A stretch of 64,000 bases of DNA from Roseateles_E cavernae (GTDB taxonomy: Bacteria; Pseudomonadota; Gammaproteobacteria; Burkholderiales; Burkholderiaceae_C). The DNA lies in the NCBI RefSeq assembly GCF_040187885.1, contig NZ_JBDPLH010000012.1, positions 23,898 to 87,897 on the forward strand, given 5' to 3'. The number at the start of each line of letters is the position of its first letter. Position 1 is the stretch's first letter. Shown here piece after piece: positions 39,946-48,471 of the stretch. Under the pieces are notes generated by a model. The model worked only from the letters and a program-made list of their open reading frames with translations. It was not told the DNA's origin and made no database searches. A program made the position numbers and the translations under genes.

Positions 39946-41322
39946 ATGTCCCTGCGCATCTACAACTCGCTGACCCGCAAGGTCGAGCCCTTCAGCCCTA
40001 TCGATCCCGGTCATGTGCGCATGTATGTGTGCGGCATGACGATTTACGACCTCTGTCATGTCGGCCATGCCCGCATGATGATGGCTTTCGATGTGGTGCA
40101 ACGCTGGCTCAAGGCCTCGGGCTTCAAGGTCACCTATGTGCGCAACATCACCGATATCGAGGACAAGATCATCAGGCGTGCGGTCGAGCGGGGCATCAGC
40201 ATCCGCGAGCTGACCGACGAGATGATTGCCGCGATGCGCCGCGACATCGGCGCGCTGGGCGTCGAGACACCCACGCATGAGCCGCGCGCCACCGACTATG
40301 TGGGCCAGATGCTGGACCTGATCGGCACCCTGGAAAACAAGGGTCTGGCCTACCGCGCCAGCAACGGCGATGTGAACTACGCGGTGCGCAAGTTCCCCGG
40401 CTACGGCAAGCTGTCCGGCAAGTCGCTGGACGATTTGCGCGCCGGCGAGCGCGTCGCCGTCGACGACGGCAAGCTCGATCCGCTGGATTTCGTGCTCTGG
40501 AAGGCCGCCAAGGACAGCGAGCCCGAGGATGCCAAGTACTCTGGCCCTTACGGCCCCGGCCGCCCCGGCTGGCATATCGAATGCTCGGCCATGGCCTGCG
40601 CGCTGCTGGGCGAGCATTTCGACATCCATGGCGGCGGGCAGGATCTGCAGTTCCCCCACCACGAGAACGAGATCGCCCAGAGCGAAGGCGCCAGCGGTGG
40701 CAAACCCTTCGTCAACGTCTGGATGCACAACGGCTTCCTGAATGTCGACAACGAGAAGATGTCCAAGAGCCTGGGCAACTTCTTCACGATCCAGGATGTG
40801 CTGAAGCGCTACGACGGCGAGACGCTGCGCTATTTCATGCTGCGCACCCATTACCGCAGCCCCTTCAATTTCAGCGACGCCAATCTGGACGATGCGCGCA
40901 GCGCACTGCGCCGGCTCTACACGGCGCTGGATGGCCTCGACGTCGAGGCTGGCGAGATCGACTGGACACAGCCGCAGGCGGCCGCTTTCCGGGTCGCGAT
41001 GGATGATGACTTCAATGCGCCCGGCGCGGTGGCCCAGCTCTTCGAGCTGGCCGCCAGCCTGAACCGCAGCCGTTCGCTGGACGAGGCACGCCTGCTGAAG
41101 AGCCTGGGCGCGGTGCTGGGGATTCTGCAGCAGCCGCCGCGCCAGTATCTGCAGGCCGGCAGCGGCCTGGACGAGGCCGCGATCCAGGCGCAGATCGAAG
41201 CCCGTGCGGCCGCGAAGGCGGCACGCAACTTCGCCGAGGCCGACCGCATCCGTCAGGAGCTGCTGGCCGCCGGCATTGTCTTGCAGGACTCGCCCCAGGG
41301 CACGACGTGGATGAAGGCCTGA
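39946..41322 (+). CDS. cysS: Cysteinyl-tRNA synthetase
   Basis: CysRS charges tRNA-Cys. The 458-residue protein has the class I HIGH-type signature in CHVGHARMM, zinc ligands in [25 protein letters not shown] and [10 protein letters not shown], and KMSKSLGN as the KMSKS loop. A TATACT hexamer at 39796-39801, in the gap to the divergent TPR gene, may be its -10 element. The next gene starts one base after the stop. Confidence 0.97.
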   Translation: MSLRIYNSLTRKVEPFSPIDPGHVRMYVCGMTIYDLCHVGHARMMMAFDVVQRWLKASGFKVTYVRNITDIEDKIIRRAVERGISIRELTDEMIAAMRRDIGALGVETPTHEPRATDYVGQMLDLIGTLENKGLAYRASNGDVNYAVRKFPGYGKLSGKSLDDLRAGERVAVDDGKLDPLDFVLWKAAKDSEPEDAKYSGPYGPGRPGWHIECSAMACALLGEHFDIHGGGQDLQFPHHENEIAQSEGASGGKPFVNVWMHNGFLNVDNEKMSKSLGNFFTIQDVLKRYDGETLRYFMLRTHYRSPFNFSDANLDDARSALRRLYTALDGLDVEAGEIDWTQPQAAAFRVAMDDDFNAPGAVAQLFELAASLNRSRSLDEARLLKSLGAVLGILQQPPRQYLQAGSGLDEAAIQAQIEARAAAKAARNFAEADRIRQELLAAGIVLQDSPQGTTWMKA

Positions 41323-41323
41323 G

Positions 41324-41977
41324 GTGGGACGCGCTGCAGCGGGGGTGACCCCGGACTACTGGGACGAGGCTTGCCGCCATCTGGCCAAGCGCGACCGCGT
41401 GATGAAGAAACTCATCCCGCAGTTCGGCGAGGCGCGGCTGCAGGTGCGTGGCGATGCGTTCACGACCCTGGCGCGCTCCATCGTCGGCCAGCAGATCTCG
41501 GTCAAGTCCGCGCAGGTGGTCTGGGAGAAGTTTGCCGCGCTGATCAGCATGCCGACCGCCCGCGTGATCCAGCCGGCCGCCGTGCTGGCACTGCCGGTGG
41601 CCGATCTGCGCACGGCCGGTCTGTCGGCCCGCAAGGTCGAGTATCTCAGCGATCTGGCCCAGCATTTCGAGGCCGGGCGGGTGCATGTGCGCCAATGGAC
41701 GCAGATGGACGACGAAGCCATCATCGAGGAGCTGGTGGCGATCCGAGGCATCAGCCGTTGGACGGCCGAGATGTTCCTGATCTTCCATCTGATGCGGCCC
41801 AATGTGATGCCGCTGGACGACCCCGGGCTGCTCAAGGGCATCAGCCAGAACTACTTCAGCGGCGAGCCGGTCTCGCGCGCCGAGGGCCGCGAGGTCGGAG
41901 AGGCCTGGGCCCCTTACCGCTCGGTAGCCACATGGTACATTTGGCGCAGCCTTGATCCGCTCCCGGTGGAGCCCTGA
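41324..41977 (+). CDS. DNA-3-methyladenine glycosylase (AlkA-type HhH-GPD)
   Basis: This base-excision enzyme removes alkylated purines. The 217-residue protein has an HhH-GPD fold: [19 protein letters not shown], the helix-hairpin-helix [18 protein letters not shown], and the catalytic Asp in VMPLDDPGL. It lacks the N-terminal AlkA domain and is like the short bacterial form. The GTG start at 41324 lies one base after the cysS stop; no in-frame ATG is better placed. Linked translation with cysS is likely. Confidence 0.87.
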   Translation: MGRAAAGVTPDYWDEACRHLAKRDRVMKKLIPQFGEARLQVRGDAFTTLARSIVGQQISVKSAQVVWEKFAALISMPTARVIQPAAVLALPVADLRTAGLSARKVEYLSDLAQHFEAGRVHVRQWTQMDDEAIIEELVAIRGISRWTAEMFLIFHLMRPNVMPLDDPGLLKGISQNYFSGEPVSRAEGREVGEAWAPYRSVATWYIWRSLDPLPVEP

Positions 41978-42039
41978 CCCTGGTATCTCGGCCCGTATCT
42001 ACCGATCGCGGGCCGTCATCTCTGAAAGACCTAAGCAGG

Positions 42040-43011
42040 ATGAGCAAGAAACATTTTCTCGAATTCGAGCAGCCGATCGCCGAGCTCGACACCAAGATTG
42101 AAGAGCTGCGCTACGTGCAAAGCGAGTCCGCCGTCGACATCTCCGAAGAAATCGACCGCCTCAGCAAAAAGAGCCAGCAGCTCACCAAGGACATCTACGC
42201 CAATGTGGCGCCCTGGCAGGTCTACCAGATCGCCCGGCACCCGCAACGCCCGCAGACCCTGGACTATTGCGCCGACGTGTTCACCGAGTTCCAGGAACTG
42301 CACGGTGACCGCCATTACGCCGACGATGCCGCCATTGTTGGCGGTCTGGCCCGCTTCAACGGCCAGGCCTGCATGATCATCGGCCACCAGCGCGGCGCCG
42401 ACTCGAAGGAACGCACCAAGCGCAATTTCGGCATGCCGCGCCCCGAGGGCTATCGCAAAGCCTTGCGCCTGCTGAAGCTGGCCGAGAAGTTCGGCCTGCC
42501 GGTCTTCACCTTCATCGACACCATGGGCGCCTATCCCGGCATCGGTGCCGAGGAGCGAGGCCAGTCGGAGGCGATCGGCCGCAATATCTTCGAGATGGCC
42601 CAGCTGGAAGTGCCCATCATCGCCACCGTGATCGGTGAGGGCGGCTCCGGCGGCGCGTTGGCCATCGGTGTGGCCGACCAGGTCCTGATGCTGCAGTTCG
42701 CCGCCTATTCGGTGATCTCGCCGGAAGGTTGCGCGTCGATTCTGTGGAAGAGCGCCGAACGTGCCTCCGAAGCGGCCGACGCGCTGGGCATCACCGCCCA
42801 CCGCTTGAAGGCCATGGGCCTGATCGACAAGATCGTCAACGAGCCGGTCGGTGGTGCCCACCGCGACACCAAGGCCATGGCCTCCTACCTGAAGCGTGCG
42901 CTGTCCGATGCGCTGCGCCAGGTCAGCGATCTGAAGCCCAAGGAATTGCTGGAGCGCCGCTATGAGCGCCTGCAAGCCTATGGTCGCTTCACCGACACCA
43001 AGAGCCGCTGA
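42040..43011 (+). CDS. accA: Acetyl-CoA carboxylase carboxyltransferase subunit alpha
   Basis: AccA is the alpha subunit of carboxyltransferase, which forms malonyl-CoA with AccD. The 323-residue protein starts [21 protein letters not shown], the usual N-terminal helix, then [56 protein letters not shown] and [20 protein letters not shown]. The ATG follows a GCAGGA ribosome site. accD is not in the window. tilS overlaps the 3' end. Confidence 0.97.
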   Translation: MSKKHFLEFEQPIAELDTKIEELRYVQSESAVDISEEIDRLSKKSQQLTKDIYANVAPWQVYQIARHPQRPQTLDYCADVFTEFQELHGDRHYADDAAIVGGLARFNGQACMIIGHQRGADSKERTKRNFGMPRPEGYRKALRLLKLAEKFGLPVFTFIDTMGAYPGIGAEERGQSEAIGRNIFEMAQLEVPIIATVIGEGGSGGALAIGVADQVLMLQFAAYSVISPEGCASILWKSAERASEAADALGITAHRLKAMGLIDKIVNEPVGGAHRDTKAMASYLKRALSDALRQVSDLKPKELLERRYERLQAYGRFTDTKSR

Positions 43012-44305
43012 GCCTCAGTCGCGCCGCTGTGTAGCGGTCGCCTACAGCGGCGGCCGCGATTCCACCGCCTTGCTGCATGCGACGGCCCGTCAGGCCGGCG
43101 AACTCGGTCTCGAGGTCCTGGCCCTGCATGTGCATCACGGGCTCAGCGCCCATGCCGACGATTGGCTGGCCCACTGCGAGCGGCAATGCGAGCGCTGGGC
43201 CGCCTCGGGGCTGCCCCTGCGCCTGCTGTCGCGGCGTCTGGACGGCGCGCCGGCGGCGGCGCAAAGCGTCGAGGCCTGGGCCCGCGAGGGGCGCTATGCG
43301 GCGCTGAGGGCGATGGCCCAGGCGGCCGGCGCCGATCTGCTGCTGCTGGCCCAGCATCGCCGTGATCAGGCCGAAACCCTGCTGTTGCAGGCCCTGCGCG
43401 GCGCCGGCGTGGCCGGTCTGGCCGCGATGCCGGTGCAGCAATGGCGCGATGGCCTGCTCTGGGCCCGACCCTGGCTGGCGCAGCCGCGCGAGGCCATCGA
43501 GGCCTATCTGCACGCCCATGGCCTGGACTACATCGATGACGACAGCAATGGCGACCCTCGCTACGCCCGCAACCGCCTGCGCTTGCAGGTGTGGCCGGGG
43601 CTGAGCCAGGCTTTTCCGGCCGCCGAAGCCAGCCTGGCGCAGACGGCCGAATGGGCGCAACAGGCCTTGGCCTTGCAGCACGAGATGGCCGCTGCGGATC
43701 TGACGCAACTCGCCGGCCCCGAGGGCCTGGACATGGCGGGTCTGCTGACCCTGTCGCCGGCACGCGCCAGCAATGCCTTGCGGGCCTGGTTGCACGCCCG
43801 GCTCGGCCGACCGGCGCCGGCCAGCCTGGTGCAGCGACTGTTGCACGAGTCGGGCACGGGGCAGGGGGCCTGGCCTTGCGCCGGCGCTTCGCTGAGGCTG
43901 TATCGGTGGCGCTTGCTGTATGTCCCTGCGCCGGCTGCGACCGCAGCGCCTGTGATCGAACTGAATCTGGGGCGGCCCGGCGTCCATTCCGTGCCGGCCT
44001 GGCAGGGAGCGTGGATTGTTGAAGCCGTCGAGCGCGGTGGCGTGGCCGCCGCGAGCCTTGCATCGCTGGTGATGCGCCCGCGCGAGGGCGGTGAGCAGTT
44101 CCAGCGCCACGCGGCCGGCCCGCCGCGCAGCCTGAAGAAGGCGTTCCAGAGCGCCGCCTTGCCGGCCTGGCAGCGCGGCGCACCGCTGCTTTATGCCGGT
44201 TCCCAGCTGCTTTTCGTGCCAGGCCTGGGCCTGGATGCGCGCTGCCTGGCCCGGCCGGGCGAGCCGCAGCTGAGCCTGGACTGGCGTCCTGTGCCTCGCA
44301 TGTAA
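42962..44305 (+). CDS. tilS: tRNA(Ile)-lysidine synthetase
   Basis: TilS forms lysidine at C34 of tRNA-Ile(CAU), changing codon recognition to AUA. The 447-residue product has the PP-loop SGGRDS at residues 29-34, [36 protein letters not shown], and the tRNA-binding C-terminal domain [13 protein letters not shown] with RSLKKAFQ. The start is uncertain: ATG 42962 overlaps accA by 50 bp, and ATG 42980 is also possible. Confidence 0.93.
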   Translation: MSACKPMVASPTPRAAEPQSRRCVAVAYSGGRDSTALLHATARQAGELGLEVLALHVHHGLSAHADDWLAHCERQCERWAASGLPLRLLSRRLDGAPAAAQSVEAWAREGRYAALRAMAQAAGADLLLLAQHRRDQAETLLLQALRGAGVAGLAAMPVQQWRDGLLWARPWLAQPREAIEAYLHAHGLDYIDDDSNGDPRYARNRLRLQVWPGLSQAFPAAEASLAQTAEWAQQALALQHEMAAADLTQLAGPEGLDMAGLLTLSPARASNALRAWLHARLGRPAPASLVQRLLHESGTGQGAWPCAGASLRLYRWRLLYVPAPAATAAPVIELNLGRPGVHSVPAWQGAWIVEAVERGGVAAASLASLVMRPREGGEQFQRHAAGPPRSLKKAFQSAALPAWQRGAPLLYAGSQLLFVPGLGLDARCLARPGEPQLSLDWRPVPRM

Positions 44306-44412
44306 CGCCCGGGGCGTCGATTGCTGCGGTGCGGCAGCTAGAATCGAGGGCTGCGACCGCGGCGCACCCCTTGCCCGATTCAGGGCCTCGACCCCCGCGT
44401 TGAAGAATCCCC

Positions 44413-45684
44413 ATGGCACTGATAGTTCACAAATACGGCGGGACCTCGATGGGGTCCACCGAGCGCATCCGCAATGTGGCCAAGCGCGTCGCCAAATGGG
44501 CGCGCGCCGGGCATCAGATGGTGGTCGTGCCCTCGGCGATGAGCGGCGAGACCAACCGCCTGCTGGGCCTGGCCAAGGAACTGGCCCCGGCCTCGTCCAG
44601 CCCGGAGCTGAATCGCGAGCTGGACATGATTGCCGCTACCGGCGAGCAGGTCTCGGTCGGCCTGCTGGCGATCGCACTGCAGGCCGAAGGCCTGGAGGCC
44701 GTCAGCTACACCGGCTGGCAGGTGCCGGTGCAGACCGACTCCTCGCACACCAAGGCCCGCATCGAGAGCATCGATGACGCGCGCGTGCGCGCCGATCTGG
44801 CCGCCGGCAAGGTCGTCGTGATCGCCGGCTTCCAGGGTGTTGACGAAGATCAGAACATCACGACCCTGGGTCGTGGCGGCTCCGACACCTCGGCCGTGGC
44901 CATTGCCGCTGCGATGAAGGCCGACGAGTGCCTGATCTACACCGATGTGGACGGCGTCTACACCACCGACCCGCGCATCGTGCCCGAGGCGCGCCGCCTG
45001 CACACCATCAGCTTCGAAGAGATGCTGGAGATGGCCTCGCTGGGCTCCAAGATCCTGCAGATCCGCTCGGTCGAGTTCGCCGGCAAGTACCGCGTGCCGC
45101 TGCGCGTGCTGTCCAGCTTCACGCCCTGGGACATCGATATCAACGAGGAAGCCAAGTCCGGCACCCTGATCAGTTTTGAAGAGGACGAAAAAATGGAACA
45201 AGCCGTCGTGTCGGGTATCGCCTTCAACCGTGACGAAGCCAAGGTGACCTTGCTGGGCGTGCCGGACAAGCCCGGCATCGCCTTCCAGATCCTGGGCCCG
45301 GTGGCCGAGGCCAATATCGACATCGACGTCATCATCCAGAACGTCTCGCAGGATGGCAAGACCGACTTCAGCTTCACCGTGCACCGCAACGATTACGCGC
45401 GCACGATGGAACTGCTGGAGAGCACCGTCGGCCCGGCCACCCAGGCCGCCAAGGTGCTGGGCGACCCGAAGATCTGCAAGGTCTCCATCGTCGGCATCGG
45501 CATGCGCTCGCATGTGGGCGTTGCGTCCAAGATGTTCCGCGCGCTGAGCGAGGAGGGCATCAATATCCAGATGATCAGCACCAGCGAAATCAAGACCTCG
45601 GTCGTGATCGACGAGAAGTACATGGAGCTGGCGGTGCGTGCGTTGCACAAGGCCTTCGACCTGGATCAGGAAATTTCTGCCTGA
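44413..45684 (+). CDS. lysC: Aspartate kinase
   Basis: LysC phosphorylates aspartate for lysine, threonine and methionine synthesis. The 423-residue protein starts LIVHKYGGTSMGS, has TGEQVSVGLLAIAL, FQGVDEDQNITTLGRGGSDTSA-type motif in TTLGRGGSDTSAVAIAAAMKA, and two C-terminal ACT domains (about 262-423) with SGIAFNRDEAKVTLLGVPDKPG. A TAGAAT at 44339-44344 may be the -10 element. ATG 45193 inside the gene is positioned like the start of the beta subunit of two-subunit aspartokinases. Confidence 0.97.
   Translation: MALIVHKYGGTSMGSTERIRNVAKRVAKWARAGHQMVVVPSAMSGETNRLLGLAKELAPASSSPELNRELDMIAATGEQVSVGLLAIALQAEGLEAVSYTGWQVPVQTDSSHTKARIESIDDARVRADLAAGKVVVIAGFQGVDEDQNITTLGRGGSDTSAVAIAAAMKADECLIYTDVDGVYTTDPRIVPEARRLHTISFEEMLEMASLGSKILQIRSVEFAGKYRVPLRVLSSFTPWDIDINEEAKSGTLISFEEDEKMEQAVVSGIAFNRDEAKVTLLGVPDKPGIAFQILGPVAEANIDIDVIIQNVSQDGKTDFSFTVHRNDYARTMELLESTVGPATQAAKVLGDPKICKVSIVGIGMRSHVGVASKMFRALSEEGINIQMISTSEIKTSVVIDEKYMELAVRALHKAFDLDQEISA
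45193..45684 (+). CDS. Candidate internal lysC beta subunit
   Basis: In Corynebacterium and Bacillus a second in-frame start in lysC yields a beta subunit consisting of the ACT domains. Here Met261 (MEQAVVSGIAF) lies exactly at the start of the regulatory domain, and GAAGAGGA at 45178-45185 is a good Shine-Dalgarno seven bases upstream. The product would be 163 residues. No protein evidence is available. Confidence 0.4.
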   Translation: MEQAVVSGIAFNRDEAKVTLLGVPDKPGIAFQILGPVAEANIDIDVIIQNVSQDGKTDFSFTVHRNDYARTMELLESTVGPATQAAKVLGDPKICKVSIVGIGMRSHVGVASKMFRALSEEGINIQMISTSEIKTSVVIDEKYMELAVRALHKAFDLDQEISA

Positions 45685-45689
45685 TTTTC

Positions 45690-45725
45690 TTGAAGCCTCG
45701 AATTCTTCGTATAGAATGCGAGGCT
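45690..45725 (+). promoter_or_regulatory. tRNA-Ser promoter overlapping a palindrome
   Basis: TTGAAG at 45690-45695 and TAGAAT at 45712-45717 with a 16-bp spacer form a promoter for the tRNA. AGCCTCG (45694-45700) and CGAGGCT (45719-45725), with inner ATTCT/AGAAT pairs, make a 32-bp near-perfect palindrome that spans the -10 element and lies just after lysC. Confidence 0.65.
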
Positions 45726-45730
45726 CAGCT

Positions 45731-45823
45731 GGAGTCGTGACCGAGTGGCCGAAGGTGCTCCCCTGCTAAGGGAGTATGTGGGCAAAACCTGCATCGAGAG
45801 TTCGAATCTCTCCGACTCCGCCA
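45731..45823 (+). tRNA. tRNA-Ser(GCU)
   Basis: The sequence folds as a serine tRNA with a long variable arm. The acceptor stem GGAGTCG pairs with CGACTCC (45813-45819), followed by discriminator G and an encoded CCA. The anticodon arm CTCCC-CTGCTAA-GGGAG carries anticodon GCT at 45765-45767, reading AGC/AGU. TTCGAAT is the T loop. It lies between lysC and a strong terminator. Confidence 0.97.
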
Positions 45824-45831
45824 ACAGTTGA

Positions 45832-45870
45832 AAAGCCCCCGCAGCGCAAGCTGCGGGGGCTTTGTTGTTT
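45832..45870 (+). terminator. tRNA-Ser terminator
   Basis: A 14-bp perfect stem (AAAGCCCCCGCAGC at 45832-45845, GCTGCGGGGGCTTT at 45850-45863) with loop GCAA precedes GTTGTTT, eight bases after the tRNA CCA. It also lies beyond the stop of the converging MocR gene. Confidence 0.9.
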
Positions 45871-45881
45871 CTGGGCCGCCC

Positions 45882-47339
45882 TTACCGCCAGGCGCGGGCC
45901 AGCGTTGCGACGGCGGACCGGATCTGTGCCTCGGTCACGCCGGCAAAACCCAGCAGCAGCCCGGCGCGTGCGCTGGCCGGCAGCACGGCGCCGACCTGGC
46001 GCAGCGGGCCCAGCTCGACGCCCTGGGCCTCGGCCAGGGCATGCAGGCGCTGCTCCTGCACGGCGCTGTCCAGCGGCAGCAGCGCGTGCAGGCCGGCATC
46101 GACCGGCGCCAGCGGCAGCGCGGTACCGAAGTGCTGTTGCCAGCTGCCCAGCAGCGCGTCGCGCCGGCGCTCGGCGGCGCGACGCACCCGGCGCACATGG
46201 CGCAGGAAGTGGCCTTGCTCGATGAAGTCGGCCATCACGCTCTGGTCGGCGATCGAGGCATGCCGGTCCAGCAGCGCGCGCAGCTTGGCCAGATTCGACG
46301 CCCAGGCCGGCGGCGCCACCAGATAGCCCAGGCGCAGGCCCGGGAACAGCAGCTTGGAGAAGGTGCCGATATAGAGCGTGCGGCCGCTGCGGTCCAGGCT
46401 GGCCAGCGGCGCGAGCGGCACACCGGTGTAGCGGTACTCGCCGTCGTAGTCGTCCTCCAGGATGTAGGCATCATGGCGCTGCGCCCAGGCCAGCAGGTCC
46501 AGGCGCCGCTGCAAGCTCATCACCGCGCCGCTGGGAAACTGGTGCGAGGGCGAGACATAGGCCAGCCGGCAAGGCCCCAGCGCCTCTAGCGCGCCGACCT
46601 GCAGGCCCTGGGCGTCGACCGGCACCGGCAAGACCCGACCCCCTTGCAGGGCCAGCGCCGCAGCGGCGGCGCGGTAGCCGGGCGACTCGATCGCGGCGCG
46701 CTCGCCGGGCCCGAGCAGGGCCAGCGCGGCCAGCGCGATGGCCTGCTGAGAGCCGCCGGTGATCAGCACCTGCTCGGCCGTGCAGCGCAGGCCGCGCGAA
46801 TGGCTCAGGTAGCGGGCCACCATCTCGCGCAGGCGCGGCAGGCCGGCAGGGTCCGAGTAGCCCAGCGATTGCTGGCCGGCGCGGCGCCAGAAGCGCGCCT
46901 GCAGCCGGGCCCAGATCTCGGCCGGGAACAGGTCCAGTGCCGGCACGCCATAGCGGAAGGCGCGCGGCGGCCCCTCGACCATGCGGGGCTGGCTGTAGCG
47001 CTGCAGATGCTGCCACAGCGCGGTGCCCGGCATGGCCTGCTGCGCAGCGGACCCGGCGGCCTGCGCGATGGCGCCGCCCGGCAGCCCGGCCACATAGCTG
47101 CCATCGCCGACGCGGGTCTGCAGAAAGCCCTCGGCCAGCAGCTGCTCGTAGGCCCGCACCACGGTGTTGCGCGACACCCCGAGCGCTGCCGCCAGCTCGC
47201 GCGTGGTCGGCAGGCGCAGTGCGGCCGGCAGCTGGCCTTGCAGGATGCGTGTCTTCAGCTGCGCATGGATCTGGCGGGCCAGCGGCTGACCCGGCTGCAG
47301 CTTCATGCCGGCTGGATCAAGGGCCAGGATTGGTGCCAT
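45882..47339 (-). CDS. MocR/PdxR-type GntR-family transcriptional regulator
   Basis: This regulator combines a GntR winged helix (about residues 10-80, LPTTRELAAALGVSRNTVVRAYEQL) with a class I aminotransferase-like domain. The PLP lysine lies in GTFSKLLFPGLRLGYL. The 485-residue length matches MocR proteins such as PdxR and GabR. It is divergent from paiB with a 57-bp gap, which contains its probable operator, and may control the paiB-acetyltransferase pair. Start ATG 47339 is preferred; ATG 47306 is an alternative. Confidence 0.9.
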   Translation of the reverse strand: MAPILALDPAGMKLQPGQPLARQIHAQLKTRILQGQLPAALRLPTTRELAAALGVSRNTVVRAYEQLLAEGFLQTRVGDGSYVAGLPGGAIAQAAGSAAQQAMPGTALWQHLQRYSQPRMVEGPPRAFRYGVPALDLFPAEIWARLQARFWRRAGQQSLGYSDPAGLPRLREMVARYLSHSRGLRCTAEQVLITGGSQQAIALAALALLGPGERAAIESPGYRAAAAALALQGGRVLPVPVDAQGLQVGALEALGPCRLAYVSPSHQFPSGAVMSLQRRLDLLAWAQRHDAYILEDDYDGEYRYTGVPLAPLASLDRSGRTLYIGTFSKLLFPGLRLGYLVAPPAWASNLAKLRALLDRHASIADQSVMADFIEQGHFLRHVRRVRRAAERRRDALLGSWQQHFGTALPLAPVDAGLHALLPLDSAVQEQRLHALAEAQGVELGPLRQVGAVLPASARAGLLLGFAGVTEAQIRSAVATLARAWR

Positions 47340-47396
47340 GAAAATTCCGGATATTGGATCTTTGATCGTACCAAGCGATGCCCTAGAGTGAGGGCC

Positions 47397-48017
47397 ATGT
47401 ACACACCCAAGCACTTTGCACTGAGCGATCTGGCGCTGGCGCGCCGGCTGATCGATGAACAACCCTTCGCGATGCTGGTCGGCCCCGATGTGCAGGGGCA
47501 GAGTTTCGTGACCCATCTGCCGCTGTCCTGGGGGGGCGATGAAGAGGGTTGGTGGCTGGAGGGGCATATGGCGCGCGCCAATCCGCACTGGGCCTGGCTG
47601 GCCGCGCAGGGCCAGGTGCTGGCGGTGTTCAGCGGGCCGGACGGCTATATCTCACCGACGCACTACGAAACCCGGCTCAATGTGCCGACCTGGAACTACC
47701 TGGCCGTGCATGTGCGCGGGGCCTTGCAGACCCTGGATGAGGCCGCCGCCAAGGACGCGCTGCTCAAGCGTCTGATCGCCCGCCATGAGCCCGGCTATGC
47801 CGAGCAGTGGCGCGGCCTGCCCGAGGACTTCCAGCACAAGCTGCTGGGCGCCATCGTCGGCTTCCGCATCCGGGTGGAGCGCTGGGAGGCCAAGGCCAAG
47901 CTGAGCCAGAACCGCTCGGCGCTCGAGCGCGCACGCATCATCGCCCACAGCGAGGCCGGCACGGCCAAGGAACGCGAACTGGCGCAGTGGATGCACCAAC
48001 TGGGGCTGGGCGCATGA
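47397..48017 (+). CDS. PaiB family FMN-binding protein
   Basis: PaiB in Bacillus is a negative transcriptional regulator of sporulation and protease genes and is encoded with the polyamine acetyltransferase PaiA. The 206-residue protein has MYTPKHFA at the start, FVTHLPL, GHMARANPHW, SPTHYETRLNVPTWNY with its flavin/ligand-binding residues, and a KLSQNRS motif. It is divergent from the MocR gene, and its stop overlaps the next gene's start (ATGA). The FMN binding is from the family, not visible here. Confidence 0.88.
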   Translation: MYTPKHFALSDLALARRLIDEQPFAMLVGPDVQGQSFVTHLPLSWGGDEEGWWLEGHMARANPHWAWLAAQGQVLAVFSGPDGYISPTHYETRLNVPTWNYLAVHVRGALQTLDEAAAKDALLKRLIARHEPGYAEQWRGLPEDFQHKLLGAIVGFRIRVERWEAKAKLSQNRSALERARIIAHSEAGTAKERELAQWMHQLGLGA

Positions 48018-48466
48018 GCCGGCCGGACTGGACGATTCGGCCCCTGCAGGCCGCCGACCGTGCCGGCTGGGAGCCGCTGGCGCGCGGCTACAAGGCCTTC
48101 TACGAGACCGAGCATGATGCCGCGACCTACGAGCTGGCCTGGCAAGGCCTGCTGGCCGGGCAGGAGGTCCATGGGCTGGCGGCGGTCGATGACGCGGGCC
48201 GGCTGCTGGGCATCGCGCATTACCTGTTCCACACCAGCATCTGGACCGGGCCCTGCTGCTATTTGCAGGATCTGTTCGTCGCTACCGAGGCGCGTGGCCA
48301 GGGCGTGGCTGCTGCGCTGATCGCGGCGGTGGCCGAGTGTGCCCGCGCGCAGGGTGCGACGCGCTACTACTGGCTGACCCAGGCCCACAACGCCAGGGCC
48401 CGCGCGCTCTATGACCGGGTGGCCCAGCATCGTGGCTTTGTGCGCTACGACTATCCGCTGGGCTGA
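48014..48466 (+). CDS. GNAT family N-acetyltransferase
   Basis: This 150-residue acetyltransferase has the GNAT core: LQDLFVATEARGQGVAAALIAAV with the acetyl-CoA-binding motif A (ARGQGVA). WLTQAHNARARALYDRV forms motif B. Coupling to paiB by ATGA overlap suggests a PaiA-like polyamine or amine acetyltransferase, but the substrate cannot be read from the sequence. It is convergent with the S9 peptidase, five bases away. Confidence 0.85.
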   Translation: MSRPDWTIRPLQAADRAGWEPLARGYKAFYETEHDAATYELAWQGLLAGQEVHGLAAVDDAGRLLGIAHYLFHTSIWTGPCCYLQDLFVATEARGQGVAAALIAAVAECARAQGATRYYWLTQAHNARARALYDRVAQHRGFVRYDYPLG

Positions 48467-48471
48467 CGCGA

